Source: Dermatemys mawii
Taxonomy: Eukaryota > Chordata > Testudines > Dermatemydidae
DNA: 64,000 nt
Direction: 5' to 3'
NCBI GenBank assembly: GCA_007922305.1
Contig: ML677348.1
Coordinates: 19,531,327 to 19,595,326 of the forward strand
This document shows positions 55,548-64,000 of this stretch, in pieces (positions within the stretch are counted from its first letter, which is position 1; every line of letters starts with the position of its first letter). A program made the translations under genes and the position numbers. The notes beneath the pieces are model-generated. The model had not been told where the DNA came from, searched no databases, and was given only the letters and a program-made list of their open reading frames with translations.

Positions 55548-55837
55548 ACCGGTGGGGGAGGGGAGAATCAGTCGCCGCCTGAGCTGCTGCTCCCTTAACA
55601 CAGGGAAGGATCCTAGAAACTCCCGAAAGGGTGGGGGGAGGCGGAGGAGGGGCCAGAAAAAATGGGCTTGGCCGATCGGGAGAGTGTTGGAAGGACCCGG
55701 CTCGCTCCCTGAGATTGAGCATGTGCCAGCCGTCTGCGCATGCTCACTAGCCGCCGCCGAAGCCGCTGAACCTAGCGGTGCCCTAGCTCCCCACGCGAAA
55801 CGGGGCTGCGGAGCGGAGGGGCGGGGCCGCGCCGGCT
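55547..55837 (-). other. PHF11: Putative PHF11 exon 1; in-frame region has no ATG
   Basis: A strong donor ggtg|gtaagt sits at 55547/55546. The frame that joins exon 2 reads LREQQLRRRLILPSPTG then GDFQ, which matches LLLPTGVFQ of human PHF11. I therefore take it as transcribed exon 1. Reading upstream in that frame, there is no ATG before a TAG at about 55833. Two ATGs in the other frames (55751 and 55722) give short upstream ORFs. The 5' end is unknown. Confidence 0.65.
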
Positions 55838-55864
55838 TCTAACCCGCACGGACGGGCCCGAGCC

Positions 55865-55881
55865 CCGGGTTCGAATCCCGG
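55865..55881 (+). other. tRNA T-arm-like hairpin (orphan)
   Basis: CCGGG TTCGAAT CCCGG forms a perfect 5-bp stem with the canonical T-loop and B-box letters. No D arm, anticodon arm or matching acceptor strand is found upstream, so it is not a tRNA gene. Possibly chance in GC-rich DNA or a tRNA fragment. Confidence 0.35.
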
Positions 55882-56250
55882 GTGTCACCGGCTGCCATGG
55901 GGGTAGCTCGGCAAAAGCCGCCGCCAAGGCTGAGGCGCGGCGCCAGGGTCCGAGGCGAGGTTACACCGCAGCCAAGGGTCCCCCGGGTGCTGCAGAGCAG
56001 GCGCTGCCTCTGTCCCCTGGGGGGTGCAGGGGGAATCCCCGCCTGAGTGGGGGCCGAAGGAGGCGGGTAGAGCCGGTCTCTCGCCTTCCCCTGGGCCGGG
56101 AGATCACGTGCGCGGGGTCCCTGCTCGCCTGAGGGGGGGAGTCACCAGGCGGGGAGAAGGCTGCGCCCCCCTGGGGGCCTTTGGCCGCTTTCACCAGCTC
56201 GGTGGGAGCCGACGTAAAAGCCCCCAGACTCAGACAGTCACATACTACGG

Positions 56251-56899
56251 GGGATCTTTTTGGCTGCCCTTGTTCACGTTTCCAAGCTATTCTCTGTAGC
56301 CACGAATGACTGAAACATCCTTTTTCCCCTCCCTAGCTGAAAGCAAAGTCTCATTCACTCGCCATTTCAGGAGCTGGGGCTTTAAGAAACACACCGAAAA
56401 TCACAAGACGTAATAAAATTGTGAGAGCGGCACACCGGGATGGTCACTGGGGAGCGGTGCGTTGCAGCCTGGCTACAGGAATAAGAAGAACGTGGCTTTT
56501 CAGTGGCACAATGGCTGGCTGGCATTTGAGGCTTTGCGTTGCAGGCATCCATGGACCCTGCTTGGGGTGGGGCTGGAGCTGACGCTACTTGATGCCCAAG
56601 AAAAGCCCACCCACCCCCAGCCAAGACTATGGCTCATATTCAGTAATAACCCTGATAAAAAATAGCAGGAACTTCAAACTTCAATTAGACAAATTAAGGA
56701 GTCAGGCCATTAATGTAGTTCAGCTGGGCACACTGGAATGTATGAAGAGGACATTGTGACACCTGGGGAGCTGCTATACGATCTGTGAATTCTGTGTGAG
56801 ATGAGGAACTCTCTGTAGGTACCTGTACCAAGCAGCAAACTCATTTTGAATGTGCTGCCCCTTTGCTGCCTCTGTTGTCAGTTTGCCTCCATGGTAGAC
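56251..56899. other. Upstream flank of PHF11, nothing recognised
   Basis: Sequence between the CpG island and the first upstream transposon end. In human the next gene upstream is SETDB2; no SETDB2 exon is recognised here. Confidence 0.5.
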
Positions 56900-57298
56900 T
56901 AAGGCGTTGTCTACACTACACAGTTTTGTTAACAAAAGTCAACTTTCATTGACAAAATAGTGGAGGTGTACACACTGAAATGCTCCTCCTACCGATGTAA
57001 CGATTCTGCAATGCCGACATCATAAAACCACCTCGATGAGTGGCAGAGTTTTTTGCAACTCAGTTAAAGTGACACAGCATCAGTGTAGACACCTCACGTG
57101 GTTGTCTCACCTCACCTGGCCTCCTGGGAGTTTCCCACAATGCCCATCATGACCACTTCGGTCAGAAGTTTGAACTCTGCTGTCCTAAAGGTATACAGGT
57201 TCGTGCCTCTCCTCTGTTTAAAGGCCTGGGGATTTTTAAAATTCCTCTTCCTTGAATGCCAGGAGCAATCTTGAATGGCAGATAGCAGGGTAGGCATC
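56900..57298 (+). mobile_element. Harbinger-like left end
   Basis: TAA then ggcgttgtctacactacac. Further in, ctgggagtttcccacaatgc is the region that precedes the Myb/SANT ORF in such elements (compare ccgtcccacaatgcc near 31925). The solo LTR at 57299 cuts it off. Confidence 0.65.
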
Positions 57299-58139
57299 TG
57301 TTATAAACATACAGCTAAGGGTAGCCTAAAATCCCTCCTTTACCTGTTAAGGGGTTAAGAAGCTCAAATAACTTAGCTGGCATCTGACCTGATGGACCAA
57401 TGGGGAAAGAAGACACTTTCAAATGGGGTTGGTGGGGAAGGGGGAGGGAGAGGGAGAGGGGGAAGGTTTTGTTTGTGCTCTTTGTAGTTGTTCTCTCTGA
57501 GACAGAGAGGGAGCAGGGCAGGAAAATCCATTTCCTAAAGACATTCCTGAAATGAGCCACTAAGATTTTAAAAAAATTGTAAATAAAGCAAGGAAAGGCA
57601 TTAGATTATCTTTTGTTTTGGCTTGTGAATTTTCCCTATGCTAAGAGGGAGTCTTATTCCTGTTTTTTGTAACTTTGAAGCTAATCCTAGAGGGGAATCC
57701 TCTGTGTTCTAAATCTTTTTATTTGCCCTGTAAAGTTATCTTCCATCCTGATTTTACAGGTGTGATTCTTTTACCTTTTTATAAATAAAATTCTTCTAAG
57801 AACCTGATTTGATTTGCAGGGTCCTAAAGACTCAGGGGTTTGATCTGTGCTCACTTTGTAACCAATTGGTTAGTATATTATTCTCCAGCCTCCCCAGGAA
57901 AGGGGGTAAAGGGACATGGGGGATATTTGGGGGGAGACAAGTCTCCAAATGGCCCCACCCTGAATGTTTGTTTGTTTAAGTCACGTGGTGGCAGCAGCAA
58001 TACCGTCCAAGGACAAGGAAAAGAATTTGTGCCTTGGGGAAGTTTTTAACCTAAGCTGGTAGAAATAAGCTTAGAGGGTCTTTCATGCAGTTCCCTACAT
58101 CTGTACCCCAGAGTTCATAGTGGGGAGGGAACCCTGACA
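57299..58139 (+). mobile_element. Solo LTR (841 bp) with GCATC target duplication
   Basis: Starts TGTTATAAACATACAGC and ends GGAACCCTGACA. Perfect 5-bp GCATC duplications lie at 57294-57298 and 58140-58144. AATAAA lies near 57782. Its right end (catctgtaccccagagttca) matches the LTR at 38803, so both belong to one family. Confidence 0.9.
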
Positions 58140-58149
58140 GCATCATTCT

Positions 58150-60060
58150 CTGTTGAGAAACTCAAGGTGTCATTTATTTAGCGGTAGTTTCAAAGCTGTG
58201 AAACTGAACTCATAGACCAGCCACAAAATCCTTTAAAGAGCCCACCAACTTTACAGCATGAGGCATGTCAAAGTCAACAGTCTAGAGCGTAGTGCTTGTT
58301 TTAATCTCTGCAGAACTGTGTTCCAGAAGTTGCAAAGAAAAGCAATTTCCAGCTTGTCCATTTTCATGACCAGTGATCGAGCAACATTGAGCATATTTAG
58401 GTTCTGATTTGGATCATATTTGGGTTCTGATTTGGCTAGTTTTTGGAGTGATTCCTGAATATTTTCATAATTCAGCCTTCGTGCTTTTGAATCCTGGACA
58501 TGTGAAGACCACCTTGTATTTGAAAGAGCTTTCAGAGTTCACACTCGCTTATTGTCATTTGTCTCTAATGCTGCAGTAACAATTTGCCGAGTGGTTGATT
58601 TCAAGCAGAAATTAAAAGTGACTGAACAAAGGAAAGAAACATTTGCCTTCAAGCAGCAGTTTACGCTTGTAACCCCAACTAAATTGGGAGTGTAAAACTG
58701 CACAAGGTACCTACTCTACTAAAGTGCTTATCACCCAAATTTGCGATTGCAGACCTTTGTATGCCCCTGATATGTTACTAGCATTGTCAGAACACTGACC
58801 TCTGCAATTTGCTCTGTCAATGTCCATCTTCTGCAAAACTGTCAAAACTGAATTACAAAGTGATTCTCCAGTATGACTTGTTATTGCACGAAATTTAAGA
58901 AAACGCTCTTGAATCTGCCCCTCTTGTGACACATAGAAGACAGTGAATGTAAGTTGATCTATGTGGGATATGTCAGGAGTGGAATCTACAATAATTGAAA
59001 AGTACTTTGCAATCTGAAATTGACTGTTTATTTCTGAAAGCACCCTTTGTCCCATTAAAGTTATAAATTCCTCACAAATCTTTGGGGAAAAGTATGAAGG
59101 CCTTCCTTTACCAGCATTCTCATATCTTTTTATATGTTCATTTAGAAAAGGATCAAACTGACTCAGTAATTCCAAGGTGCTCAAGTAATTCCCATTATTG
59201 GGGGAGCCAACCATTTATCTCCTCTGAAAGAAAGCCCATGCTCTGCCAGAAACTTAACTGCAACAACCCGTCTGAGGGCCTCTCCAATAAACAAGGTCAG
59301 TTTCAAACTACATTTTTCAGTTCTGAGTCAATTTATCCTTTGCCTTGTGTTCAAGAAATCCAGGTAAGCATTGCATTTCTGTGACAAATGTTGCTCTTGT
59401 GCTCAACCACACAAACTGCTACTAAATGCCCATATATGAGAGGACGAATCTCCTAACAGTCGACACACAAAAGAAAAAACAGATCCTGTCAACGGAGAAT
59501 AAAGAAGCCACTCACGGGGTACGGATTCCCAATTCTGAAGAGCTTGTGTGAAGAGGATTTTCAATAAACACCATTTCTGATGTTTGTATTTGTTTTTCAG
59601 CACCTGAAAAACCATCTGAATTTTTGTTTTGACATAGTGTTGGCCATTTTGTGATCCAATAAGATCTCACTGTTTCATTTATTGGGCCCCAATGTGCTGC
59701 ATCAGTGTCGTATGGGTCAAAGTTAGCTGCGTTTTTACTTTCATTGCATGCAGCTATTTCACTGTCATCCAAAACTGGCTGGCTGACAGTGTCTGGACTA
59801 TCTATTGTGGCTGTTGTCGTTCCCTCACATGGATTTGTGACGCTCGTTGACTTATTTTCCAAATTACTAATATCTGGTGCATTTGTTGGTGGTTTACTGA
59901 AACAGCTTGTGAATTTTGGTATTTTGTTTAACAATTGTTCCTTACAAATAGTTTTTAACTTCTGCACTTTCCTCTTTTGAGCTCTGCTACCATATTTTCT
60001 AGCTAGGTGCACCATCTGACATTTTTCTAAAACCCCTGCACAAGCACACAGATCCAAGCA
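58150..60060 (-). pseudogene. hAT-type transposase resembling ZMYM1-like proteins, broken
   Basis: Minus-strand order: an N-terminal low-complexity part (60057-59512), a TTF-type zinc-finger segment (REWLLYSPLTGSVFSFVCRL, 59510-59403), decayed text, then the DUF4371-type region at 59214-58711 (FLNEHIKRYENAGKGRPSYF, SIIVDSTPDISHIDQLTFTV, NCRGQCSDNASNISGAYKGL) and, further on, ALSNTRWSSHVQDSKARRLN with MKMDKLEIAFLCNFWN (58550-58330). The family is hAT transposases and the host proteins derived from them. At least three frame breaks and several stops make this copy dead. It carries no intact C-terminal dimerisation region; its 3' end meets the solo LTR flank. Confidence 0.85.
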
Positions 60061-60279
60061 ATAAGAAATAGCATGTGACTGGATTTTATCACATGATAAT
60101 TACAGTATGACCTGGAAGTCATTTTAATAAGATATATTAGCAAAACAGATTTGTTCTACCTCAAACCATAGATCATACATTTTTTGATATATTTTTTCCT
60201 GTATATAAGTATGGATTTATTTTTGCAGAGGCCTCTCTAGCCCGAAGCCCCGGGCTGCAGCCCCTAAAGCTCCTGTGCT

Positions 60280-61115
60280 AATCTGGCCCTAGATATGGGG
60301 GCCATCTTTGGCATTGGGCTTGGCTTGGGGGTTTGTGTGCTGAAGAGATCCTGGCTGTCCAGGGCAGTTTATTTTTGCTTGGGGTCCCGTTCAGGGTCTG
60401 TGGTTGGCTGGTGGGTCTTTGGTGCTGTCCAGCATAGGCCAGGGTTTGGTGGGAGGCCTCCTTGACAAAAATACAATCTAGCGTCTCATAGAAAGCACAG
60501 GTAGTGTGACTGTTGCTGGAGGCCTGGGTTGATGTGTCTGGCATGTTTACAATCCGGCCTGAGCTCTTTTGCTTTATTGTGGCAATGGGGTGTGTCCAAG
60601 GAGTGCAGTCTCTCCATTTGCTTTGCTAGCTGCTCAGATGTCTTAGCATTCGATGACTGCTGGAAGATGGAACTGGACATGTTCCCCTCCCCAAAGGCCA
60701 GCAAAGTCCAGTTCCTCCCTTGAGGTCCCTGTGGAAGCACAGGGCCTGGTTACTGTAGTATCTGACTGTGAGTGTGTGAACTGATCATGAGCTGGAATCA
60801 CAAAAAGCCACACCAGGTTGTGTACCAGTATTTAAACAGGGAGGTGAGAGCTGGTCAAGATGACCCTGGAACCGTCTATGGCACAAAGGTAAACAGACAG
60901 GCCAACCCAGGTGTGCAGTATGGGATGGCAGTGGGAGGATTGCTAGAAGCAGAACAGTTAATTCAAAATGAGGCTGCATCATTCCAATATATATTTAATC
61001 TGTTTCTTAAGTAGGTTAATGTAAAAAGATACCAGATACTTGGGGAAAAACACTTGTGTGTGTAGACCTAGAGCAGCTCATTGTGTAAATACTTTCCTGT
61101 GTAGACGAGCCCTAA
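60280..61115 (-). mobile_element. Harbinger-like right end with Myb/SANT ORF relic
   Basis: The right terminus is gtgtagacgagccc followed by TAA at 61113-61115, the inverted partner of the left end at 56903. On minus, about 60560-60440 reads TSTQASSNSHTTCAFYETLD, like the end of the Harbinger Myb/SANT-like protein. Decayed. Confidence 0.6.
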
Positions 61116-61395
61116 TTATTTTAGAATAAAATCACTTATTCTGGAGTAGAGTGTCCTCATGGGGAGCTATTGTGGATTAGTTATTCTGGAATAACTGCTG
61201 GTCAATTTCTCCAGTAGGCAAGCCTTTAGATAGTATTTGAAATTGAGAGCAATGTGTGGGAAATCTTGTTTCCAGATCCTGCTTATATAAGCTCCTAAAA
61301 GGTCAGAGCTTGATGTAATAAAAGTATCTTTCCAGAAATCTAGTTGTGACTTGAGTATTAGTGAGGATTTGATGCCTCAGGGCATTGCTAATGAA
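61116..61395. other. Intergenic sequence, nothing firm
   Basis: Pairs of ttattctgga(g/a)ta motifs suggest a small MITE at 61120-61210, but the ends are unclear. Confidence 0.35.
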
Positions 61396-61460
61396 TTACA
61401 GCAGGGGTTCCCAACCTCCCCACTCCTTCCCCCCAAAGACCACTTAGCATATCCCAGACA
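61396..61460. mobile_element. hAT-like terminus fragment
   Basis: gcaggggttcccaacctccc resembles a hAT left end of the CAGGGGTTCCCAACC type. No right end found. Confidence 0.4.
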
Positions 61461-61689
61461 CTTTTGATTTCCAGTGCTACTGGAGTGCCCCCACTAGCAT
61501 GAGAACAGCCCAATCAGCAGGACCTCTCATGCACAGTGCGAGAGGTCACACTGTATGGAGGATGCCATTTTGAGAACTGGCTTCAGTTCTGCCCAGCTTC
61601 AGGAGGGATTGAAAAGGTATTTCCATCTAATGATAGTTTCTATACGATCTTGGCTAGTCCCAAATCCAGATCCCAAATCAAACTGATCA

Positions 61690-61800
61690 CTATGCTTTGC
61701 ACTAGCCTATACACTCTTCAGAGCAGGGACCATCTCTTACTATGCGTTTGTACAGTGCCTAGCACAATGGGCCCCAGATCTGGGTTGGGCTCCCTGGTGT
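61690..61800 (+). repeat. MIR-associated interspersed repeat
   Basis: cagggaccatctcttactat, gtttgtacagtgcctagcac and aatgggcccc form a repeat tail also seen at about 52945-53010. Confidence 0.6.
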
Positions 61801-64000
61801 GAGAGCTCCTTTAGCTGGGGCCAAAATCACCTTACTCATTATAAACTTGGAAAGTTGGCAACTATTCTCACAAGCACGTTGGTGGTTGGCACAGGACATT
61901 CAAAAATCAAAGAACATTTTAAAAGAAAATCTTAAGATTTTGGGGCCAATCCTCTGATTTTTGAACTTTTGGAGTGGACAATCCAAGTTAGCTCTCCAAC
62001 CAGAGAAAGAGATTCCTTCCCAAAATCCCCTAGAGAGCCAGGCTCCATCTGCTCACCCATATCTGAAAACCACCTAGGAAGGCCCTGGCCCCATTCAGTG
62101 GCATGGCTACCCTACCATTGTCATGAGAGCACCATATAGTAAATGCTCCCACACTCCAATCCTCATCCTTGAGGGACTATTTGGCAGAAATTCTACAAAG
62201 TGAACCACTGAAGTAGCTTTAGCTCAGTCAATATTCATCAGGTTTTATCACAGGGGCAGAATCTGGCCCTAAATCAATTTTGTTTAGAAATTTTTACAAG
62301 TGATTAATAAACACTTCATTTTTGCTCCAGCAAAAAGAAATAGAAAGCTGACATTTCTCCTGCAAGAGTCTTATCATTTGTATTTCCAGGGACTTATACT
62401 GCAGTTCCACTTGCACACATATCAGTGAACTTTTCAGCTGTGGCACAAAGACTAATCACTGATTTGTGTTCTCCTGTCTGTGTACACAAGACACATAGCG
62501 GAAAGCACTTTGGCATTCTGGAGTTAAGTAGGCCATAGTTTATTCTAAATATGCAGCCTTCTATAAATGTAGCCCCCTCATGGGTTGAGGGAGAAGAGAA
62601 GGCCAGCCTCCCTGCTGTATAGCTTGGTGAATACCACAAAAGCACTCACTAAAAAACTGTCCATTACACACCCAACATAGCCATTCCCAACCATTTTAAT
62701 TTAAAATTACTTCTCTCCACCTTCATTAGTATAATATGCATCATATAGTCTATCTAGCCTTGTGCCAGCCTTCTGCATTCTTCACACCATAGACAGGAAA
62801 TCAAACAGCATTTTTTTGTATAGTGGACTGGCTGTGAGGCATCATCTTATTCAACTATCTGCTAGCAGAAACAGGGGAATCTTTATTCTCCACTTGTAAC
62901 TGCCTTGTGATGTTCTAGCTGCTTTATTAGTCGAATCTGTCTTTACTTAAGTACAGTTCACTTTGGGTTAGTATTAGCAACATCTTGCAACTGGTGGTAA
63001 AGTTGTCTATAGGCAAATATCCCTCTTCGGAAGGTTATCTTTGAAGATGCCTTTTTCATTACAGGATTTTCTGTTAGACTTTTCCTCATAGGATAGCTGT
63101 AATTAGGGGATTGGTTTTTTTCCCTCATCTTCTGAAACTATGCAGGTCTTGATATCTCACTGAGTTTTGCTTTGTGTAGTATAGAAAAGCATCTCACTGC
63201 TGTAACTATAGCTTTTGAAAAACATTCTATTTCAAATTTAGGCACAATGATTTCCAACAGGACCTCTCTCCCCTTCTTGAGCACCACAGCCAATGCCCCA
63301 TTGTTCGCTGTAATGTTATGGAACAGCACCTAATCACGCAACAATTAAAGTGGCAGTGGAGTTTCAATTTGCTGTAAAATCCAGATGGCATAGATGGGCT
63401 ACCTTGAAAAAGTACGTGCAGTATCAGGAGCAGGGGTACGGTGTGTGATGCAAATTTGGCGTCATTCAGTCAAAAGACTACTGAGATAGAGCAGGTCCCA
63501 CAAATGACTCATTTTTTAAAATCACCAGATTCTAACATTTTTTTGTGCACAGTTTAAGAGCAATCTCTGGCAAGAATTCACGCAACACTGAAATCCCCAA
63601 ACTTCCCCTCCACCGGAACAGCTTCCTGAAAGTCATTAGTTGAAAATTATTACATATATTGTTTAGCTCTACAGCTAAAAGCAATTTTGGCTCAAAGGCA
63701 CGCGGTGCTGAGAGCTGACTCAGAGCTACAATGCTCAGATCGTAACTTATTCACTCACAAAATACCCTGAGATGCCTAAGGGAAGGTGCATAGACCTGTC
63801 TTGTTTCATACTTATGACTCTTAACAGCCTACCATTTGTACTAAATAAGCAGCAGAAGATGCTGCAAGCAGTTAAACACAGCAAACCTTTCCGTATTTGC
63901 TCCAGAAGTCAAGTTCCAATCAATTAAAAATAAAAAACCAAATGACTGAAGCTGCTGTACAAACACTGCTTTGTATCTTATTAGATACAATGCCACTCAC
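61801..64000. other. Intergenic sequence, nothing recognised
   Basis: Open frames at 62394-62645 and 63138-63329 (minus) lack recognisable domains or splice context. I looked for the C-terminal SET region of SETDB2 on minus and did not see it. Confidence 0.5.

Larger units (their letters stand above)
54950..56250. promoter_or_regulatory. PHF11: CpG island, PHF11 promoter region
   Basis: GC- and CpG-rich block in an otherwise AT-rich window, densest at 55100-56170 (gccgccgccgaagccgctga; ggcgcggcgccagggtccga). It covers putative PHF11 exon 1. Open frames on both strands through it are composition artefacts. CG-box-like ggggcggggcc lies at 55819-55829. Confidence 0.8.

Noticed and set aside
55330..55842. 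170-residue plus-strand open frame in the CpG island
   Set aside because: Low-stop GC-rich composition; it is opposite the putative PHF11 exon 1 and has no family likeness.
55810..55895. A complete tRNA gene around the T-arm at 55865
   Set aside because: No D arm, anticodon stem of 7-base loop, or acceptor 5' strand complementary to the sequence after the T arm.
55904..56045. ATG with good context (gctgccatggg) on plus in the CpG island as a possible divergent gene start
   Set aside because: The short frame ends at about 56045 and no donor or downstream exon could be supported.
61801..64000. SETDB2 3' exons, expected upstream of PHF11 by human synteny
   Set aside because: No text resembling the SETDB2 C-terminal SET or post-SET region was found on minus; it probably lies beyond the window.

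Overview
This window is vertebrate nuclear DNA. It has intron-split genes, GT-AG junctions, a CpG island, CR1 LINEs, MIR-like SINEs, solo LTRs and many hAT, PIF/Harbinger and mariner-like fragments. The repeat mix (abundant CR1, terminal inverted repeats reading like GGGCTTGTCTACACT, and a retroposon ending in AGACTAACACGGCTACC-like sequence) is what I would expect of a turtle. That assignment is recalled pattern knowledge, not a search result, and I cannot name the species.

Two genes are present and they converge tail to tail. On the plus strand, bases 1602-14760 hold the last seven coding exons of RCBTB1: the C-terminal RCC1-type repeats, the BTB domain and the C-terminal tail. Its 5' exons lie left of base 1. 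On the minus strand, bases 55547 down to 20782 hold what looks like the whole of PHF11: nine coding exons carrying an extended PHD zinc-finger module and a C-terminal coiled region, plus a putative first exon in a CpG island at about 54.95-56.25 kb. All exon phases join without a break in both genes. The human 13q14 locus has the same convergent arrangement of these two genes, so the synteny is conserved.

Layout: 0-1.0 kb CR1 relic; 1.6-15.7 kb RCBTB1 3' half with 3' UTR; 15.86-19.3 kb intergenic repeats (a retroposon, a TIR element with a second TIR element nested inside, a hAT fragment, a mariner-like MITE); 20.05-20.78 kb PHF11 3' UTR; 20.8-55.5 kb PHF11. The 11-kb intron at 29.55-40.9 kb is a transposon graveyard: a PIF/Harbinger element with a Myb/SANT ORF on plus and a DDE ORF on minus, a twin-priming-like retroposon inside the DDE ORF, a Ty3/Gypsy relic and a solo LTR with perfect target duplication. 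Other PHF11 introns hold a second solo LTR family at 41.7 kb, hAT elements at 43.2, 49.5 and 51.0 kb, and a CR1 relic at 53.3-54.3 kb. Upstream of PHF11, 56.9-61.1 kb is a nest of Harbinger ends, a solo LTR and a broken hAT-type transposase resembling ZMYM1-like proteins. I recognise nothing coding in 61.8-64 kb.

I found no new multi-gene system. The observations most worth checking are the missing in-frame AUG in the putative PHF11 exon 1, two insertions of one retroposon family with inverted 5' ends, and the way the mobile elements are nested.
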